Below are positions 1 to 8,410 of a stretch of 64,000 bases of DNA, piece after piece; within the stretch, counting starts at the first letter, position 1, and each line of letters starts with the position of its first letter. The position numbers were made by a program, and so were the translations under genes. The stretch covers positions 89,628 to 153,627 of the forward strand of contig DFXY01000004.1 of assembly GCA_002381945.1 (NCBI GenBank), written 5' to 3'. Origin of the DNA: Bacteriovoracaceae bacterium UBA4096 (GTDB taxonomy: Bacteria; Bdellovibrionota; Bacteriovoracia; Bacteriovoracales; Bacteriovoracaceae). A model generated the notes under the pieces. The model saw only the letters and a program-made list of their open reading frames with translations. It ran no database searches and was not told the origin of the DNA.

Positions 1-646
1 GTACAAAATTATTTTTCAAATATCCTCTCGCTTGTGCATCTGTGATGTCGCTTTCATAACACAAAGGACTTCTTCCCCCAGGTTTCGAATATGCGCTATT
101 GACTCCACAAATTCTGCCATTCACCATCGACTTGTATGGGCAGGGACAATTACCGCTGTAAGAATTGATTGAATCTTCAATCATCCGGAGTTTTACCTGT
201 TTCAAATTATTTTCCGGTCGATAGATTTTTTTAGTAATGTCCTCACAAGTTTGATTGTCTGAGTAAACACGTCCATTTGCTGGCGAAACGAAGGCATACC
301 CCTCCTTTCCCGCTATTGGAATACAGCTGTTATAAAAAAGAAATTGATAGCCATAATAATTTTGAAGATCAACCACCAACATGGTGACTCCATTGAAGTC
401 GATAAAATAGTCCCCAGAACTACCTCCACTTTTTTCGATAAAAACCATGGGGCCATTAGGGCCAACCCGGATCTGAAAAGCGAGATCATTTCCGACTCGG
501 TACCAACAGGACAATTGGTGAGGTTCCAGTGAAACACAAGTTCTTCCTTGAGTAACGACGTCTTCTGTACTCAGTGATCTTTCTTGGGCTTGAGCAAAGC
601 TGAATAAAACCAACAGAATCAGTAAAACATGTCTGCTATATTTCAT
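1..646 (-). CDS. Exported Cys-rich protein, C-terminus cut by window edge
   Basis: The minus-strand frame stays open for 215 codons from an ATG at 646 to the window edge, so the C-terminus is missing. It starts with a signal peptide (MKYSRHVLLILLVLFSFAQA). Residues from about 165 on carry a Cys/Gly-rich pattern: CPCPY, then GRICG, SAYSKPGG and SPLCY. I recall similar tails on small exported proteins of proteobacteria, some of them thermonuclease-like, but no nuclease core is visible here. Eight or more cysteines suggest disulfides in the periplasm or outside the cell. No function is assigned. Confidence 0.75.
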   Translation of the reverse strand, partial: MKYSRHVLLILLVLFSFAQAQERSLSTEDVVTQGRTCVSLEPHQLSCWYRVGNDLAFQIRVGPNGPMVFIEKSGGSSGDYFIDFNGVTMLVVDLQNYYGYQFLFYNSCIPIAGKEGYAFVSPANGRVYSDNQTCEDITKKIYRPENNLKQVKLRMIEDSINSYSGNCPCPYKSMVNGRICGVNSAYSKPGGRSPLCYESDITDAQARGYLKNNFV

Positions 647-774
647 AGGGAAAGATTCTCTCTCACCATGCCTAAGGTAAACATAATCATTTCTTAAAGA
701 CACTTATCTGTATTGGGTTTTTAGTTTAATTATAACGTGCAAGATGCTTCGATTAAATAAACAAGGAGTGCGGC
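647..774. other. Intergenic region between divergent genes
   Basis: These 128 bases separate two divergently transcribed exported proteins and must hold both promoters. The plus-strand gene has a Shine-Dalgarno-like AAGGAG shortly before its ATG. I could not assign the -35/-10 boxes convincingly. Confidence 0.4.
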
Positions 775-2115
775 ATGAAAACCTTAAGCTCTGTCGTCGC
801 ATTTTTTCTTTTGTCAGCTTGTCAGCCTAAAGAGACTTCAGTTCAAAAATACGAAACAAAATATCCCACTTTTGAAGAACAAGAACAGGCAGAGAAGATG
901 CTCGCAAATCTTGGATATGATAAAGACGACGAAGGAAAAGTCATTGAGGCCATTCACACAAACAACACTTCTCTACTTCAATTTTATCTGGATAGTGGAT
1001 TTCATGGATACATTATAGACCCACTGGTGGAAGCCGCTTCTATTGGTAATTTGGATATACTTCAGTATTTAGTGGAAGAGAGAGGTTTATCCGTCAACGG
1101 ATCAGATGAGCTAGGTCGAACTCCCATAACCGCTGCAATCCAGGCCGGCCATAAAGAAATCATTGCTTACTTAATGGAAAAAGGTGCAGAAGTAGACTGG
1201 GCAGATGAAGAAGGCAGAACACCTCTCATCTTTGCTACAGCTCGAGGTGATAGCGATACCGTGAAAAGGCTCTTAGAAAAAGGAGTGGACGTTAATCGCC
1301 GTGATTACTTAGGTAATACAGCTCTGGTCGTTGCGGCGGTAAAAGGTCACAGTAATATTTTTAAAATGCTTTTAGAGAAAGGCGCCGATCCCCACGCAAA
1401 GAATAACTTCAATGCAAATTTGGTTCATGCCGCTGTTGTGGGAGGGAATGCAGAAATCCTAAGAGAACTTATGAATCGAAAAGTTGATGTCAATCTTCGA
1501 GACAAAACTAGCGAAACTCCTCTCGCTATGGCGGTCTATCGGTTTAACATTACCTTCGTGGACATCTTGTTACAAAATGGGGCCGCCACTTACAAACTTG
1601 ATGAAGATGGTGACTCTCCACTAATCCTTGCGATGAGAGGAGCTTTTGAAGCCCAAAATAAACGTGACCGGCTAGCAAAATTATTGGGTGGCTCCGAGCA
1701 AGAAGACTTTCCTATTCGAATTGATAAAGACCTCAACACCAGTTCACTTTTAGTTATGAAACTTCTCAATGCCGGGGCCAATCCTAACTTGGCCGGTAGA
1801 GATAAAACGACACCTTTAATGCTAGCGGCAATGCTCGTTAATGGAACAATAATGGATGAACTCATTAAAGCAGAAGCGGAAACCAATGCTCAGGATACTA
1901 AAGGTTGGACGGCCTTGCATTATGCTGCCGAAGGAGGAAATACCTGGAATATAGAATCCCTACTTGCTGCTGGCGCCAATCCACATATCAAAAACAATGC
2001 AGGACAAACTCCCTTAAAAATCGCTCAAAAATGGGGTCTTACGGATGCCGCCCAAACCTTGACCAAAGCAATGAATTCCCCTCGCCCCGTTCAAGAAGCA
2101 CAAGAAGAAAAGTAA
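775..2115 (+). CDS. Ankyrin-repeat lipoprotein
   Basis: The 446-residue protein starts after AAGGAG. It has a short signal peptide ending in a lipobox (LLSAC, Cys16), so it should be lipid-anchored in the periplasm or outer membrane. From about residue 45 to 430 it is built of ankyrin repeats of about 33 residues, recognisable from repeated G-x-TPL-x-x-A and LL-x-x-GA-D/N patterns such as EEGRTPLIFATARGD and KGWTALHYAAEGG. Ankyrin repeats bind proteins; the partner is unknown. A repeat element begins at its stop codon, between it and the convergent small gene downstream. Confidence 0.88.
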   Translation: MKTLSSVVAFFLLSACQPKETSVQKYETKYPTFEEQEQAEKMLANLGYDKDDEGKVIEAIHTNNTSLLQFYLDSGFHGYIIDPLVEAASIGNLDILQYLVEERGLSVNGSDELGRTPITAAIQAGHKEIIAYLMEKGAEVDWADEEGRTPLIFATARGDSDTVKRLLEKGVDVNRRDYLGNTALVVAAVKGHSNIFKMLLEKGADPHAKNNFNANLVHAAVVGGNAEILRELMNRKVDVNLRDKTSETPLAMAVYRFNITFVDILLQNGAATYKLDEDGDSPLILAMRGAFEAQNKRDRLAKLLGGSEQEDFPIRIDKDLNTSSLLVMKLLNAGANPNLAGRDKTTPLMLAAMLVNGTIMDELIKAEAETNAQDTKGWTALHYAAEGGNTWNIESLLAAGANPHIKNNAGQTPLKIAQKWGLTDAAQTLTKAMNSPRPVQEAQEEK

Positions 2116-2150
2116 GGTTCCAACACACTTTTACGTAAGCAGCGCATAAG
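2113..2150 (+). repeat. Inverted-repeat element, copy 1
   Basis: AAGGTTCCAACACACTTTTA, continuing with CGTAAGCAGCGCATAAG, begins at the stop codon of the ankyrin gene. An inverted copy lies at 2552-2584, so the two face each other across the small gene at 2153-2518. Related copies lie near 9.5 and 9.9 kb. It could be a terminator-type palindrome, a REP-like repeat, or the end of a mobile cassette. Confidence 0.8.
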
Positions 2151-2152
2151 AA

Positions 2153-2518
2153 TTACTTCTGGCAATGACTAGGCCTAATCATAAACTCTCCAAGTGAGAT
2201 GCCTTTATCATTTTCATATCGATAGATGAGGTTGGCCTTAAATTTTTGAAGAATTACCCGTTCTCTAGATTGGGAACAAACGGTTTTTAAAACCTGGGCA
2301 TTAGCTTTAGGCCTGGCCTCGGTAAACTCTTTCAGAGTCGCTTTAAGCTGAAAGTGATAGTAGAAATTATTGTTTTCTACGCTAGTGGAGATGAGTTTCG
2401 TAACGTGATCATAAACTTCAGGAAGAGATTTATTGATTTTAAGAGAATAGGCCTGAATCTCAGTATTTGTTGATTGAGCAAAAGAATGAAGGGTCATGAA
2501 AAATAATAAAATCTTCAT
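2153..2518 (-). CDS. Small exported protein inside an inverted-repeat pair
   Basis: This 121-residue protein has a signal peptide (MKILLFFMTLHSFAQS), so it is probably periplasmic. The mature part is rich in charged and aromatic residues and has two cysteines (in TVCSQ and PSHCQK) that may form a disulfide. I do not recognise the family. The gene stands alone between two facing copies of the repeat element, and a second exported-protein gene at 9544 is arranged the same way. Confidence 0.65.
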   Translation of the reverse strand: MKILLFFMTLHSFAQSTNTEIQAYSLKINKSLPEVYDHVTKLISTSVENNNFYYHFQLKATLKEFTEARPKANAQVLKTVCSQSRERVILQKFKANLIYRYENDKGISLGEFMIRPSHCQK

Positions 2519-2551
2519 CGCAATGACCCTTAGTTAATTCTTTTATTAAAC

Positions 2552-2584
2552 GCACTGCTTACGTAAAAGTGTGTTGGAACCTTA
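2552..2584 (-). repeat. Inverted-repeat element, copy 2
   Basis: Read on the minus strand it is AAGGTTCCAACACACTTTTA followed by CGTAAGCAGTGCG, starting four bases after the metG stop codon. It is nearly identical to copy 1 in the opposite orientation. Its location just after a stop fits a terminator-like role, but the pairing around a single small gene also fits a cassette. Confidence 0.8.
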
Positions 2585-2586
2585 CT

Positions 2587-4503
2587 CTACTCCTCGGAGG
2601 GGAAGTATTGTTGTTTTTGGCCGATGAGGTGGCCGGGGGAAATGCCGGTGCCTAGTTGATCCAGAGAAAAAACATCCTCAGGGAGATTAAGTGACTGGCG
2701 CACTCTTTCCATGGTTTGAGGCGCAAAAGGATGAAGCATGATCATGAGGTTCTTTAAGACATAAAAGCAGCTGTAAAGCCCATCCTCGCGTCCCTGAAGG
2801 TCGGCCCTATCATCGTGTGGCTTGTATTGAACAAAGAAACTATTAATGAGTCTGGCGTAATTCTCAATTTGTCCAAGAAGCGTTAAGTACTCCGCCTTCT
2901 CCATACTCTTTAAATAAAGCTGAACGATCTTCATCGTTTCTTTTTCTGCTTTCTCCAGTAACTTCCCATCGGGGACTTTGCCTTCAAATCTCGTATGAAC
3001 TGCCGAGATTGGTTTTTCAATCGCCGCATTCATGGGGCCTGCCAAAAACTTATTTCTCTCCTTGAAGGTTTCGAAATCAAAGTTTGACTGCTTATCCGGA
3101 AGACCTAAAGTTGAAAGAAAGTATCTCACCTGATCAGGATCAAAGCCCATCTCTTCAGTCAGCTGATCGGCGGAATAAAAATTCCCTCGTGACTTACTCA
3201 TCTTCTCACCATTGACCATCAAATGGAAAACGCTGAAAACATCAGTGAGTTGATAATCTCCCGCACCTGGTTGTTTATGAATATTGTCTTGCGAACCAAA
3301 CCACATCGCTCCTTGCATGAGCACGTAGAAGTAAACGTTATCCTGACCCAGGAATTGAAAAATCCGGGCCTCAGGGTCTTTCCAAAATTTCTCGTATTCA
3401 TTGGGATCACGTCCCTGTTTTATCAGAGCGGCTTTGGTAAATGAAATGGGGGCGATCAGGGAATCCGGCCACACATAAAGAGTTTTGCCGGCCATATCAG
3501 GATCAAGTTCTGTCGGAAGAGGAATCCCCCAAGAGACGTCACGAGTGATTGAACGATGGGCCCAGCCATCTAAGAGTGTAGTTGATATACCTTTGTCTTC
3601 GAAGAGTTTGGTACCAGTGTTTAAATCTGCTTTGTTTTCAAACTGTACAACCACTTTTTTCCCTGGAGCGTATCGGCTCTTATGCTTAGGCAGAGTGGCG
3701 CGCATTTCTTTGAACTCAGGCTCATGAGTATTATCAAATTGAAAAGCCGGCTGAACGGTTTCAAAAACTTCGTTAAAGACACCTTTTCGCCATTTGTTCT
3801 GCTTGGACTTAATCCACTCAGTTAACTCATCCGAGACTTTCCACATATCCAGGTACCAATGAACAGTGTCTTTCAATACAGGTGTGGCGTCCGAGAGAGA
3901 TGATTTAGGATTGATCAATTGACTTGGATCATATTGAGTGCCGCAAACTTCACACTCATCACTATAAGCAGTTTCATTACTACAAGCTGGATTCGGGCAT
4001 TTTCCTGTTACATTACGGTCTTGCAAAAAAAGATTGAGCTTTGGATCAAACCACTGCTTAGTCGTCTTTTTTTCCAGCATGCCATTCTTATGCAGCTTAC
4101 GGATAAAAACCTGAGAAATCTCTTCATGAATGGGATAACAGTCCGGCTGAGAAGTTCCTGAGAAAATATCGTAAGAAACTCCATAGCGCTCAGTCGTTTG
4201 CTTTTGTTTAACGTGAATCATGTCGATGAACTCGCGCACCGGCATATTATTTTTCAAGGCCGCCACTTGTGAGGTCGACCCGTGATCATCATTACCACTG
4301 ACGAACAAAACATTTTCTTTTCCAATCATCATCCGCATGTAGCGCGCAAGAATATCCGGCGGAACGATCGCTCCGGCCAGGTGACCGAGATGCAAAGGAC
4401 CGTTAGCGTATGGCATACCACCCGTGATCACTGCCCTCTTTGGGCGATTCAAACGTTCAAGGACTTCTTTGACATTAGCAGGTGGTGTAAATGGTTTATT
4501 CAT
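2587..4503 (-). CDS. metG: Methionyl-tRNA synthetase
   Basis: This cytoplasmic enzyme charges tRNA-Met with methionine. The class I signatures are clear: HLGH at residues 38-41 in PYANGPLHLGHLAG, a zinc knuckle with two Cys pairs (CPNPAC and CEVC), and KMSKS in GEKMSKSRGNF. The frame is open 24 codons upstream of MNKPFTPP, but that stretch does not look like protein, so I start at 4503 (638 residues). The C-terminus ends soon after the anticodon-binding helices, so the appended EMAP-type tRNA-binding domain of longer enzymes seems absent. Confidence 0.95.
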   Translation of the reverse strand: MNKPFTPPANVKEVLERLNRPKRAVITGGMPYANGPLHLGHLAGAIVPPDILARYMRMMIGKENVLFVSGNDDHGSTSQVAALKNNMPVREFIDMIHVKQKQTTERYGVSYDIFSGTSQPDCYPIHEEISQVFIRKLHKNGMLEKKTTKQWFDPKLNLFLQDRNVTGKCPNPACSNETAYSDECEVCGTQYDPSQLINPKSSLSDATPVLKDTVHWYLDMWKVSDELTEWIKSKQNKWRKGVFNEVFETVQPAFQFDNTHEPEFKEMRATLPKHKSRYAPGKKVVVQFENKADLNTGTKLFEDKGISTTLLDGWAHRSITRDVSWGIPLPTELDPDMAGKTLYVWPDSLIAPISFTKAALIKQGRDPNEYEKFWKDPEARIFQFLGQDNVYFYVLMQGAMWFGSQDNIHKQPGAGDYQLTDVFSVFHLMVNGEKMSKSRGNFYSADQLTEEMGFDPDQVRYFLSTLGLPDKQSNFDFETFKERNKFLAGPMNAAIEKPISAVHTRFEGKVPDGKLLEKAEKETMKIVQLYLKSMEKAEYLTLLGQIENYARLINSFFVQYKPHDDRADLQGREDGLYSCFYVLKNLMIMLHPFAPQTMERVRQSLNLPEDVFSLDQLGTGISPGHLIGQKQQYFPSEE

Positions 4504-4638
4504 AGAGGGTATTGTAATCAATTGGGTGCAGAGAGACCAACATATTTCCTTCTTTCGCAGAGCAGGAATGGACACACACCACGTCTATTAAATCAGGCCC
4601 GCCTACGATAACGTCTTCTTCAATCCTAGGAGGACATC

Positions 4639-5376
4639 ATGAACAAGAATGCTTTAATTGTCGTCACCAGCAATGATCAATTAGGAAATTCCGGGCAGAA
4701 AACTGGATGGTTTCTCTCGGAAGTCAGTCATGTTTACTGGCCGCTCATAAATGACGGCTTCTCAGTTGATTTCGCCAGTCCTCAAGGTGGTGATGCTCCT
4801 ATGGAAAAAGATAGTCTTAAACTCGATGATCCCGAAAACAAAAGCTTCGTAGAAAAATTCAATATTCAAAATTCTCTCCCAACACTTCCCATGAAGAGTA
4901 TTGATCCTGCCAGATATCAAGTCATCTACTTTGCCGGAGGTCATGGCACCATGTGGGACTTTCCTGACAATTCAGAAATTGAACGAGTGACCTCTTCCAT
5001 TTATGAGAATGGCGGAATTGTCGGGGCCGTATGCCATGGGCCATCGGCACTTACCAGCGTGAAACTTTCAGATGGAAAATATCTGGTTGATGGCAAAGAG
5101 ATCAATTCTTTTACCGATAATGAAGAACGGGAAGTGGAAAAAGATAAGATTGTACCTTTTCTTTTGGAGTCCAGACTTCGTGAGCGAGGTGGTAATTTTC
5201 TGGCCGGTAAGAATTGGGCCAATCAAGTCGTTGTTTCAGATCGTCTTATTACCGGACAGAATCCTCAATCGGCTTCGTCACTAGGTAAGGCCATTGTTCA
5301 ATTGTTTAATCGGATTGAAGGATCTGAATCTTCGAGAGGACGACGGCCAGAAGGAATAGAACAGCGGCCCGTATAG
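4639..5376 (+). CDS. DJ-1/PfpI family protein (Hsp31-like)
   Basis: The 245-residue protein starts after a strong AGGAGGA. It has the type 1 glutamine-amidotransferase-like fold of the DJ-1/PfpI superfamily: the nucleophile elbow AVCHGP (Cys132, His133), a preceding GGHGTMWDFPDN loop and an acidic Glu28. This pattern fits the Hsp31/YajL-type group of glyoxalase III-like enzymes, chaperones or putative deglycases. About 20 Arg/Glu-rich residues follow the domain (ESSRGRRPEG) and look like a disordered tail. It is divergent from metG and appears monocistronic. Confidence 0.88.
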   Translation: MNKNALIVVTSNDQLGNSGQKTGWFLSEVSHVYWPLINDGFSVDFASPQGGDAPMEKDSLKLDDPENKSFVEKFNIQNSLPTLPMKSIDPARYQVIYFAGGHGTMWDFPDNSEIERVTSSIYENGGIVGAVCHGPSALTSVKLSDGKYLVDGKEINSFTDNEEREVEKDKIVPFLLESRLRERGGNFLAGKNWANQVVVSDRLITGQNPQSASSLGKAIVQLFNRIEGSESSRGRRPEGIEQRPV

Positions 5377-5406
5377 ACATTTCCGGCTTAAGAATGGGCT
5401 TTAGGG

Positions 5407-5431
5407 TTTAAAATGATTCTTTCATTTTAAA
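5407..5431. terminator. Bidirectional hairpin between convergent genes
   Basis: TTTAAAATGA and TCATTTTAAA form a 10-bp stem around a 5-base loop, midway between the DJ-1 gene and the convergent coiled-coil gene. It is AT-rich without a long T-run, so it is a plausible but not strong intrinsic terminator. Confidence 0.55.
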
Positions 5432-5439
5432 TCTATCAG

Positions 5440-5925
5440 TTATTTAGCGAAAAGAACGAAGCCCACCAAGGCCACATTCATCAAGACCAGAAAAGCGATG
5501 ACGACTCTGCTGTTCCTCACACTTTTTCCCAGACCTTCAATCTGGAGACTATGGGCCTCTTTTATCTCCAGCATCTGTTCCATTAAAGGGTTAAGTGCAC
5601 CAGAGAGATTCTGAACCTTTTCCTGGTATGAGAACGAACTTTGGTTGAGTCTATCTAACTGACTTTGAAATGAAGAAATACATTTTTCATTTTCACTTAC
5701 GCGACCACTAAGCAGAGTAATATCCCGGGCCGACTCCTGAATATATTCACTCAGTGTCCGCTGATTGATTTTCATATCCTGAATATCTCGAGGTAAATGA
5801 AAAATTTGTTTAAAGAAACCCTTCTTCGGAATAGGAGTGTCATCTTTAACGATTACCGTTTGTTCCATATAAGCTGGCATAGTGGAGTATTGTGGATTCA
5901 TGTCGAAAATTGATTGTTCATTCAT
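5440..5925 (-). CDS. Tail-anchored coiled-coil protein, unknown
   Basis: The protein of about 161 residues has a polar N-terminus, a long Gln/Glu/Ser-rich middle with heptad-like spacing (a likely coiled coil) and one hydrophobic helix at the end (VVIAFLVLMNVALVGFVLFAK). It should be a bitopic inner-membrane protein facing the cytoplasm. I chose the MNEQSIF start at 5925; an ATG seven codons upstream is possible, and neither has a clear ribosome site. The family is not recognised. Confidence 0.6.
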   Translation of the reverse strand: MNEQSIFDMNPQYSTMPAYMEQTVIVKDDTPIPKKGFFKQIFHLPRDIQDMKINQRTLSEYIQESARDITLLSGRVSENEKCISSFQSQLDRLNQSSFSYQEKVQNLSGALNPLMEQMLEIKEAHSLQIEGLGKSVRNSRVVIAFLVLMNVALVGFVLFAK

Positions 5926-5979
5926 AATGCATAATAGAATACACATAAGAATGTAAAATTCATCAATATAATCAAATCC

Positions 5980-6008
5980 TTGACTGGATTAAAAATTTTT
6001 AATATCCT
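5980..6008 (+). promoter_or_regulatory. Promoter with 16-bp palindrome in the spacer, leaderless start
   Basis: TTGACT (5980-5985), a 17-base spacer and TATCCT (6003-6008) form a sigma70-like promoter. The spacer contains the perfect palindrome ATTAAAAATTTTTAAT, a possible operator. The predicted transcript start falls about one base before the ATG at 6016, so the mRNA would be leaderless. The arrangement recurs at 8375. Confidence 0.65.
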
Positions 6009-6015
6009 TTATCCC

Positions 6016-6333
6016 ATGAAATCACTGCTACTCTTTGTGACCATTTTATTGGTTATATTGAATATTTCTATACCTTCTACTTTCAAAAATATGAATGCCT
6101 TCAATTCCGGTGCGCCTATTGCTTTAAATGATTTTATTGAATCAGATACTAATAACAATGATGGCGAAAAAGAAAATAGTACCGTTGAAATTGAAGAGGT
6201 CGAGAATGTTACCCTTATAATGCCTTCAATTTTAGATTTTTATACAAAGACCAAAAATAGTCATCTCTTTCATTTTATAAGATCACTGATCTCTGCATAT
6301 ACATTTTCAATATACGTACCTCCCCTCTTCTAA
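6016..6333 (+). CDS. Small operon-leading membrane/secreted protein (paralogue A)
   Basis: This 105-residue protein has an N-terminal hydrophobic helix (MKSLLLFVTILLVILNISIP), an acidic Asn/Glu-rich linker at about residues 45-65, and a hydrophobic C-terminus ending SAYTFSIYVPPLF. It is clearly paralogous to the gene at 8411: they share NISIPS, AFNSG, ESD and the FSI-x-x-PP end. The frame is also open from a TTG at 5980, but that TTG is the -35 box, so the ATG is preferred. The gene stands at the head of the transporter cluster. It could be a sensor, a small accessory subunit or a regulatory leader; its function is unknown. Confidence 0.65.
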   Translation: MKSLLLFVTILLVILNISIPSTFKNMNAFNSGAPIALNDFIESDTNNNDGEKENSTVEIEEVENVTLIMPSILDFYTKTKNSHLFHFIRSLISAYTFSIYVPPLF

Positions 6334-6453
6334 TTCTTACTCCAATTATCACTTAAAAGACAGAACCGTATTTTTACTCACAGGATTGTGTCAGGGATCC
6401 CTATGTTATTTGGATTCCTATCCACCATCAATTTTCAATAGGACGAGGATAAA

Positions 6454-6912
6454 ATGAACTCATTATTACCCCTTATTATTCTAGCATTTATTTCTATCGG
6501 CTGTGCTTCAAGGCAAGACAAACATGAAATAAAACAAAAGGCCAAACTTAGTACAGTGAATGGACCCCAGGCCTTAGGTGCTTCGATTCAAAATGCTATT
6601 CATTCATCAAAACACTTAACCGGTGACCAGAAGAAGGAACTAGAAGGAATCATTGCCTTGAACAAAAAGACTGCCGAGGAACTCTCAGCACAGTCTTATA
6701 AATTCCGTTCGGTATTAATCGAAGAATTATTTAAAAACGAGTTGGATGGAAGCAGAATCCGCTTCATTAAAAAAAACATTCAACAGATTGAAAGAAAGAG
6801 ACTGAAGAACACATTCGATACCATAGAGAAAATCAGCAAGATCGTATCCGATAATTCGGACAAAGAAAATGTTTCGGAAGCTTTGAAAAATTTCGAAAGA
6901 TCTTTTCGCTAA
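6454..6912 (+). CDS. Lipoprotein, unknown
   Basis: The 152-residue protein starts after AGGACGAGG. Its signal peptide ends in a lipobox (ISIGC, Cys17), so it should be lipid-anchored in the envelope. The mature part is helical and Lys/Glu-rich without recognisable motifs. It ends 9 bases before the SulP transporter start and is probably co-transcribed with it; the 120 bases after paralogue A may belong to the same transcript. Confidence 0.75.
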   Translation: MNSLLPLIILAFISIGCASRQDKHEIKQKAKLSTVNGPQALGASIQNAIHSSKHLTGDQKKELEGIIALNKKTAEELSAQSYKFRSVLIEELFKNELDGSRIRFIKKNIQQIERKRLKNTFDTIEKISKIVSDNSDKENVSEALKNFERSFR

Positions 6913-6921
6913 GAGGTAAAA

Positions 6922-8142
6922 ATGAAAAAAATTCTCAAATACGATCTTATCGCTGGATTATCCGTTTTCCTGGTTGCTATTCCTTTATGTTTGGGAATTG
7001 CTCTTGCCTGCGGGGCCCCTCTGATCAGCGGCTTGATGGCCGGTGTGATTGGAGGAATCGTTATCGGACTTTTGAGTGATTCTCACTTAAGCGTGTCCGG
7101 CCCCGCCGCAGGATTAGTGGCAATTGTTTTAGTAGGTATTACTGAACTTGGCTCATACTCAGCTTTTGTGGCGGCAGTGACATTAGCAGGATTAATACAA
7201 ATTTGTATGGGTGTAGCGAAAGCGGGAAAACTTACCAGATTACTACCTCACAGTGTTATTGAAGGTATGATGGCAGCGATTGGTATCATTCTTATCCTTA
7301 AGCAGTATCCTATCTTCATTGGACAGAATGCAGATACCGGTCATCACCTGATGATTATAGGGCTAGGCGTATTCTCTCTAGTCCTGCTTTTTACCTGGGA
7401 CATCTTCTTTTCTCATCGTTTGAAGTTCATCCCGGGATCTTTGATTGTGGTCCTTATAGGTATTGTTGCTACTTTAGTTCTTAATATGACGATGTATCGA
7501 GCAGATGTAGACCATTCGTATTTCGTTCAAATTCCAGCGATTAATTCTCTTACAGAGTTAACAAGTTTGTTCATCTTTCCTGACTGGAGCACTTTAACGA
7601 ACCCACTTCTCTATAAGACAGCAATTGTGCTTGCTCTGGTAGCATCAATTGAATCACTCCTTTGTGTTAATGCCATTGAACGGCTCGATCCAGAAGGTAG
7701 ACACACTAACAAGAACCGCGAACTCATAGCTCAAGGCGCGGGTAACACTCTTTCAGGATTAATCGGAGGACTTCCCATCACTTCAGTGATCGTTAGAAGT
7801 TCAGTAAATTTAAATGCAGGAGCGAAATCTAAAGCGTCGGCCGTCATTCATGGGGTGCTCATCATACTGGTTCTCTTTCTAGGCTCAGCACTGATGAATC
7901 ATGTGCCACTGGTTTCGTTATCGGCGGTGCTCATGTTTACTGGGTATAAACTTGCTCATCCTAAGCATTTCATAACTGCCTGGAAGACCAGTAAAATCGA
8001 TTTCATGGCCTTTGTATTAACTGCTACCATCGTAGTGTTAAATGATTTATTAGTCGGAGTATTAGCTGGTATTGCTTTTTATTATACTTTGCTACAACTT
8101 CAGAAAACTTACCAAAGAACAGATCAGGTTAAACCAACCTGA
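6922..8142 (+). CDS. SulP-family anion transporter, probable bicarbonate uptake
   Basis: The 406-residue inner-membrane protein has about 10-12 hydrophobic segments and the SulP signature region near the N-terminus (YDLIAGLSVFLVAIPLCLGIALACG, then LLSDSHLSVSGPAAGL). It lacks the C-terminal STAS domain of longer SulP proteins, a form common among transporters linked to carbonic anhydrase. The beta-carbonic anhydrase gene 0.65 kb downstream supports bicarbonate as substrate; sulfate or another anion is the alternative. A perfect hairpin overlaps the stop. Confidence 0.85.
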   Translation: MKKILKYDLIAGLSVFLVAIPLCLGIALACGAPLISGLMAGVIGGIVIGLLSDSHLSVSGPAAGLVAIVLVGITELGSYSAFVAAVTLAGLIQICMGVAKAGKLTRLLPHSVIEGMMAAIGIILILKQYPIFIGQNADTGHHLMIIGLGVFSLVLLFTWDIFFSHRLKFIPGSLIVVLIGIVATLVLNMTMYRADVDHSYFVQIPAINSLTELTSLFIFPDWSTLTNPLLYKTAIVLALVASIESLLCVNAIERLDPEGRHTNKNRELIAQGAGNTLSGLIGGLPITSVIVRSSVNLNAGAKSKASAVIHGVLIILVLFLGSALMNHVPLVSLSAVLMFTGYKLAHPKHFITAWKTSKIDFMAFVLTATIVVLNDLLVGVLAGIAFYYTLLQLQKTYQRTDQVKPT

Positions 8143-8145
8143 TCT
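8121..8145. terminator. Perfect 10-bp terminator hairpin
   Basis: AGATCAGGTT and AACCTGATCT pair perfectly around AAACC and are followed by TTATTTCT. The hairpin overlaps the last codons of the transporter gene and sits directly beside the stop of the small convergent gene, so it probably serves both strands. Confidence 0.75.
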
Positions 8146-8304
8146 TTATTTCTCCATAACATGATCAGTTTTTGGAGTATTGGCCGGAGCCCTGTTTTTA
8201 TGAAAAAACAGGGAATGCCAGAAAAGGGATGTTATTAAACTTAGAGCGCTGAAAAACCAGAAGAAACCAGTAAGAAAGGCCCTAAGTTGACCTGCTCTCT
8301 TCAT
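8146..8304 (-). CDS. 52-residue membrane protein
   Basis: An ATG at 8304 preceded by AAGGTGG opens a 52-codon frame: MKRAGQLRAFLTGFFWFFSA, then a hydrophobic stretch and a polar tail ending HVMEK. The positive N-terminus followed by one hydrophobic helix fits a small inner-membrane protein. Its stop is adjacent to the shared terminator. Length alone gives little support, so it needs conservation evidence. Confidence 0.4.
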   Translation of the reverse strand: MKRAGQLRAFLTGFFWFFSALSLITSLFWHSLFFHKNRAPANTPKTDHVMEK

Positions 8305-8374
8305 GACCACCTTATCGGTACCTAGTGGTCCAAAAATTTAACTAAACTAAAAATACCTTAATAGATTCAACGTC

Positions 8375-8403
8375 TTGACGAGATTAAAAAATTTTAATAC
8401 AAC
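8375..8403 (+). promoter_or_regulatory. Duplicated promoter with near-palindromic spacer, leaderless start
   Basis: TTGACG (8375-8380), a 17-base spacer containing ATTAAAAAATTTTAAT (one mismatch from a palindrome) and TACAAC (8398-8403). The ATG at 8411 lies 36 bases from the first base of the -35 box, exactly as in the copy at 5980, so the two leaders were duplicated or are co-regulated. Confidence 0.6.
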
Positions 8404-8410
8404 TAATTTA

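Noticed and set aside
4504..4575. Upstream extension of the metG frame
   Set aside because: The 24 extra codons do not resemble a synthetase N-terminus; MNKPFTPP aligns better as the start.
5980..6015. TTG start giving a longer paralogue A (and likewise at 8375)
   Set aside because: The TTG is the first part of a good -35 box in both copies and has no ribosome site; the similar extra residues are explained by the conserved promoter.
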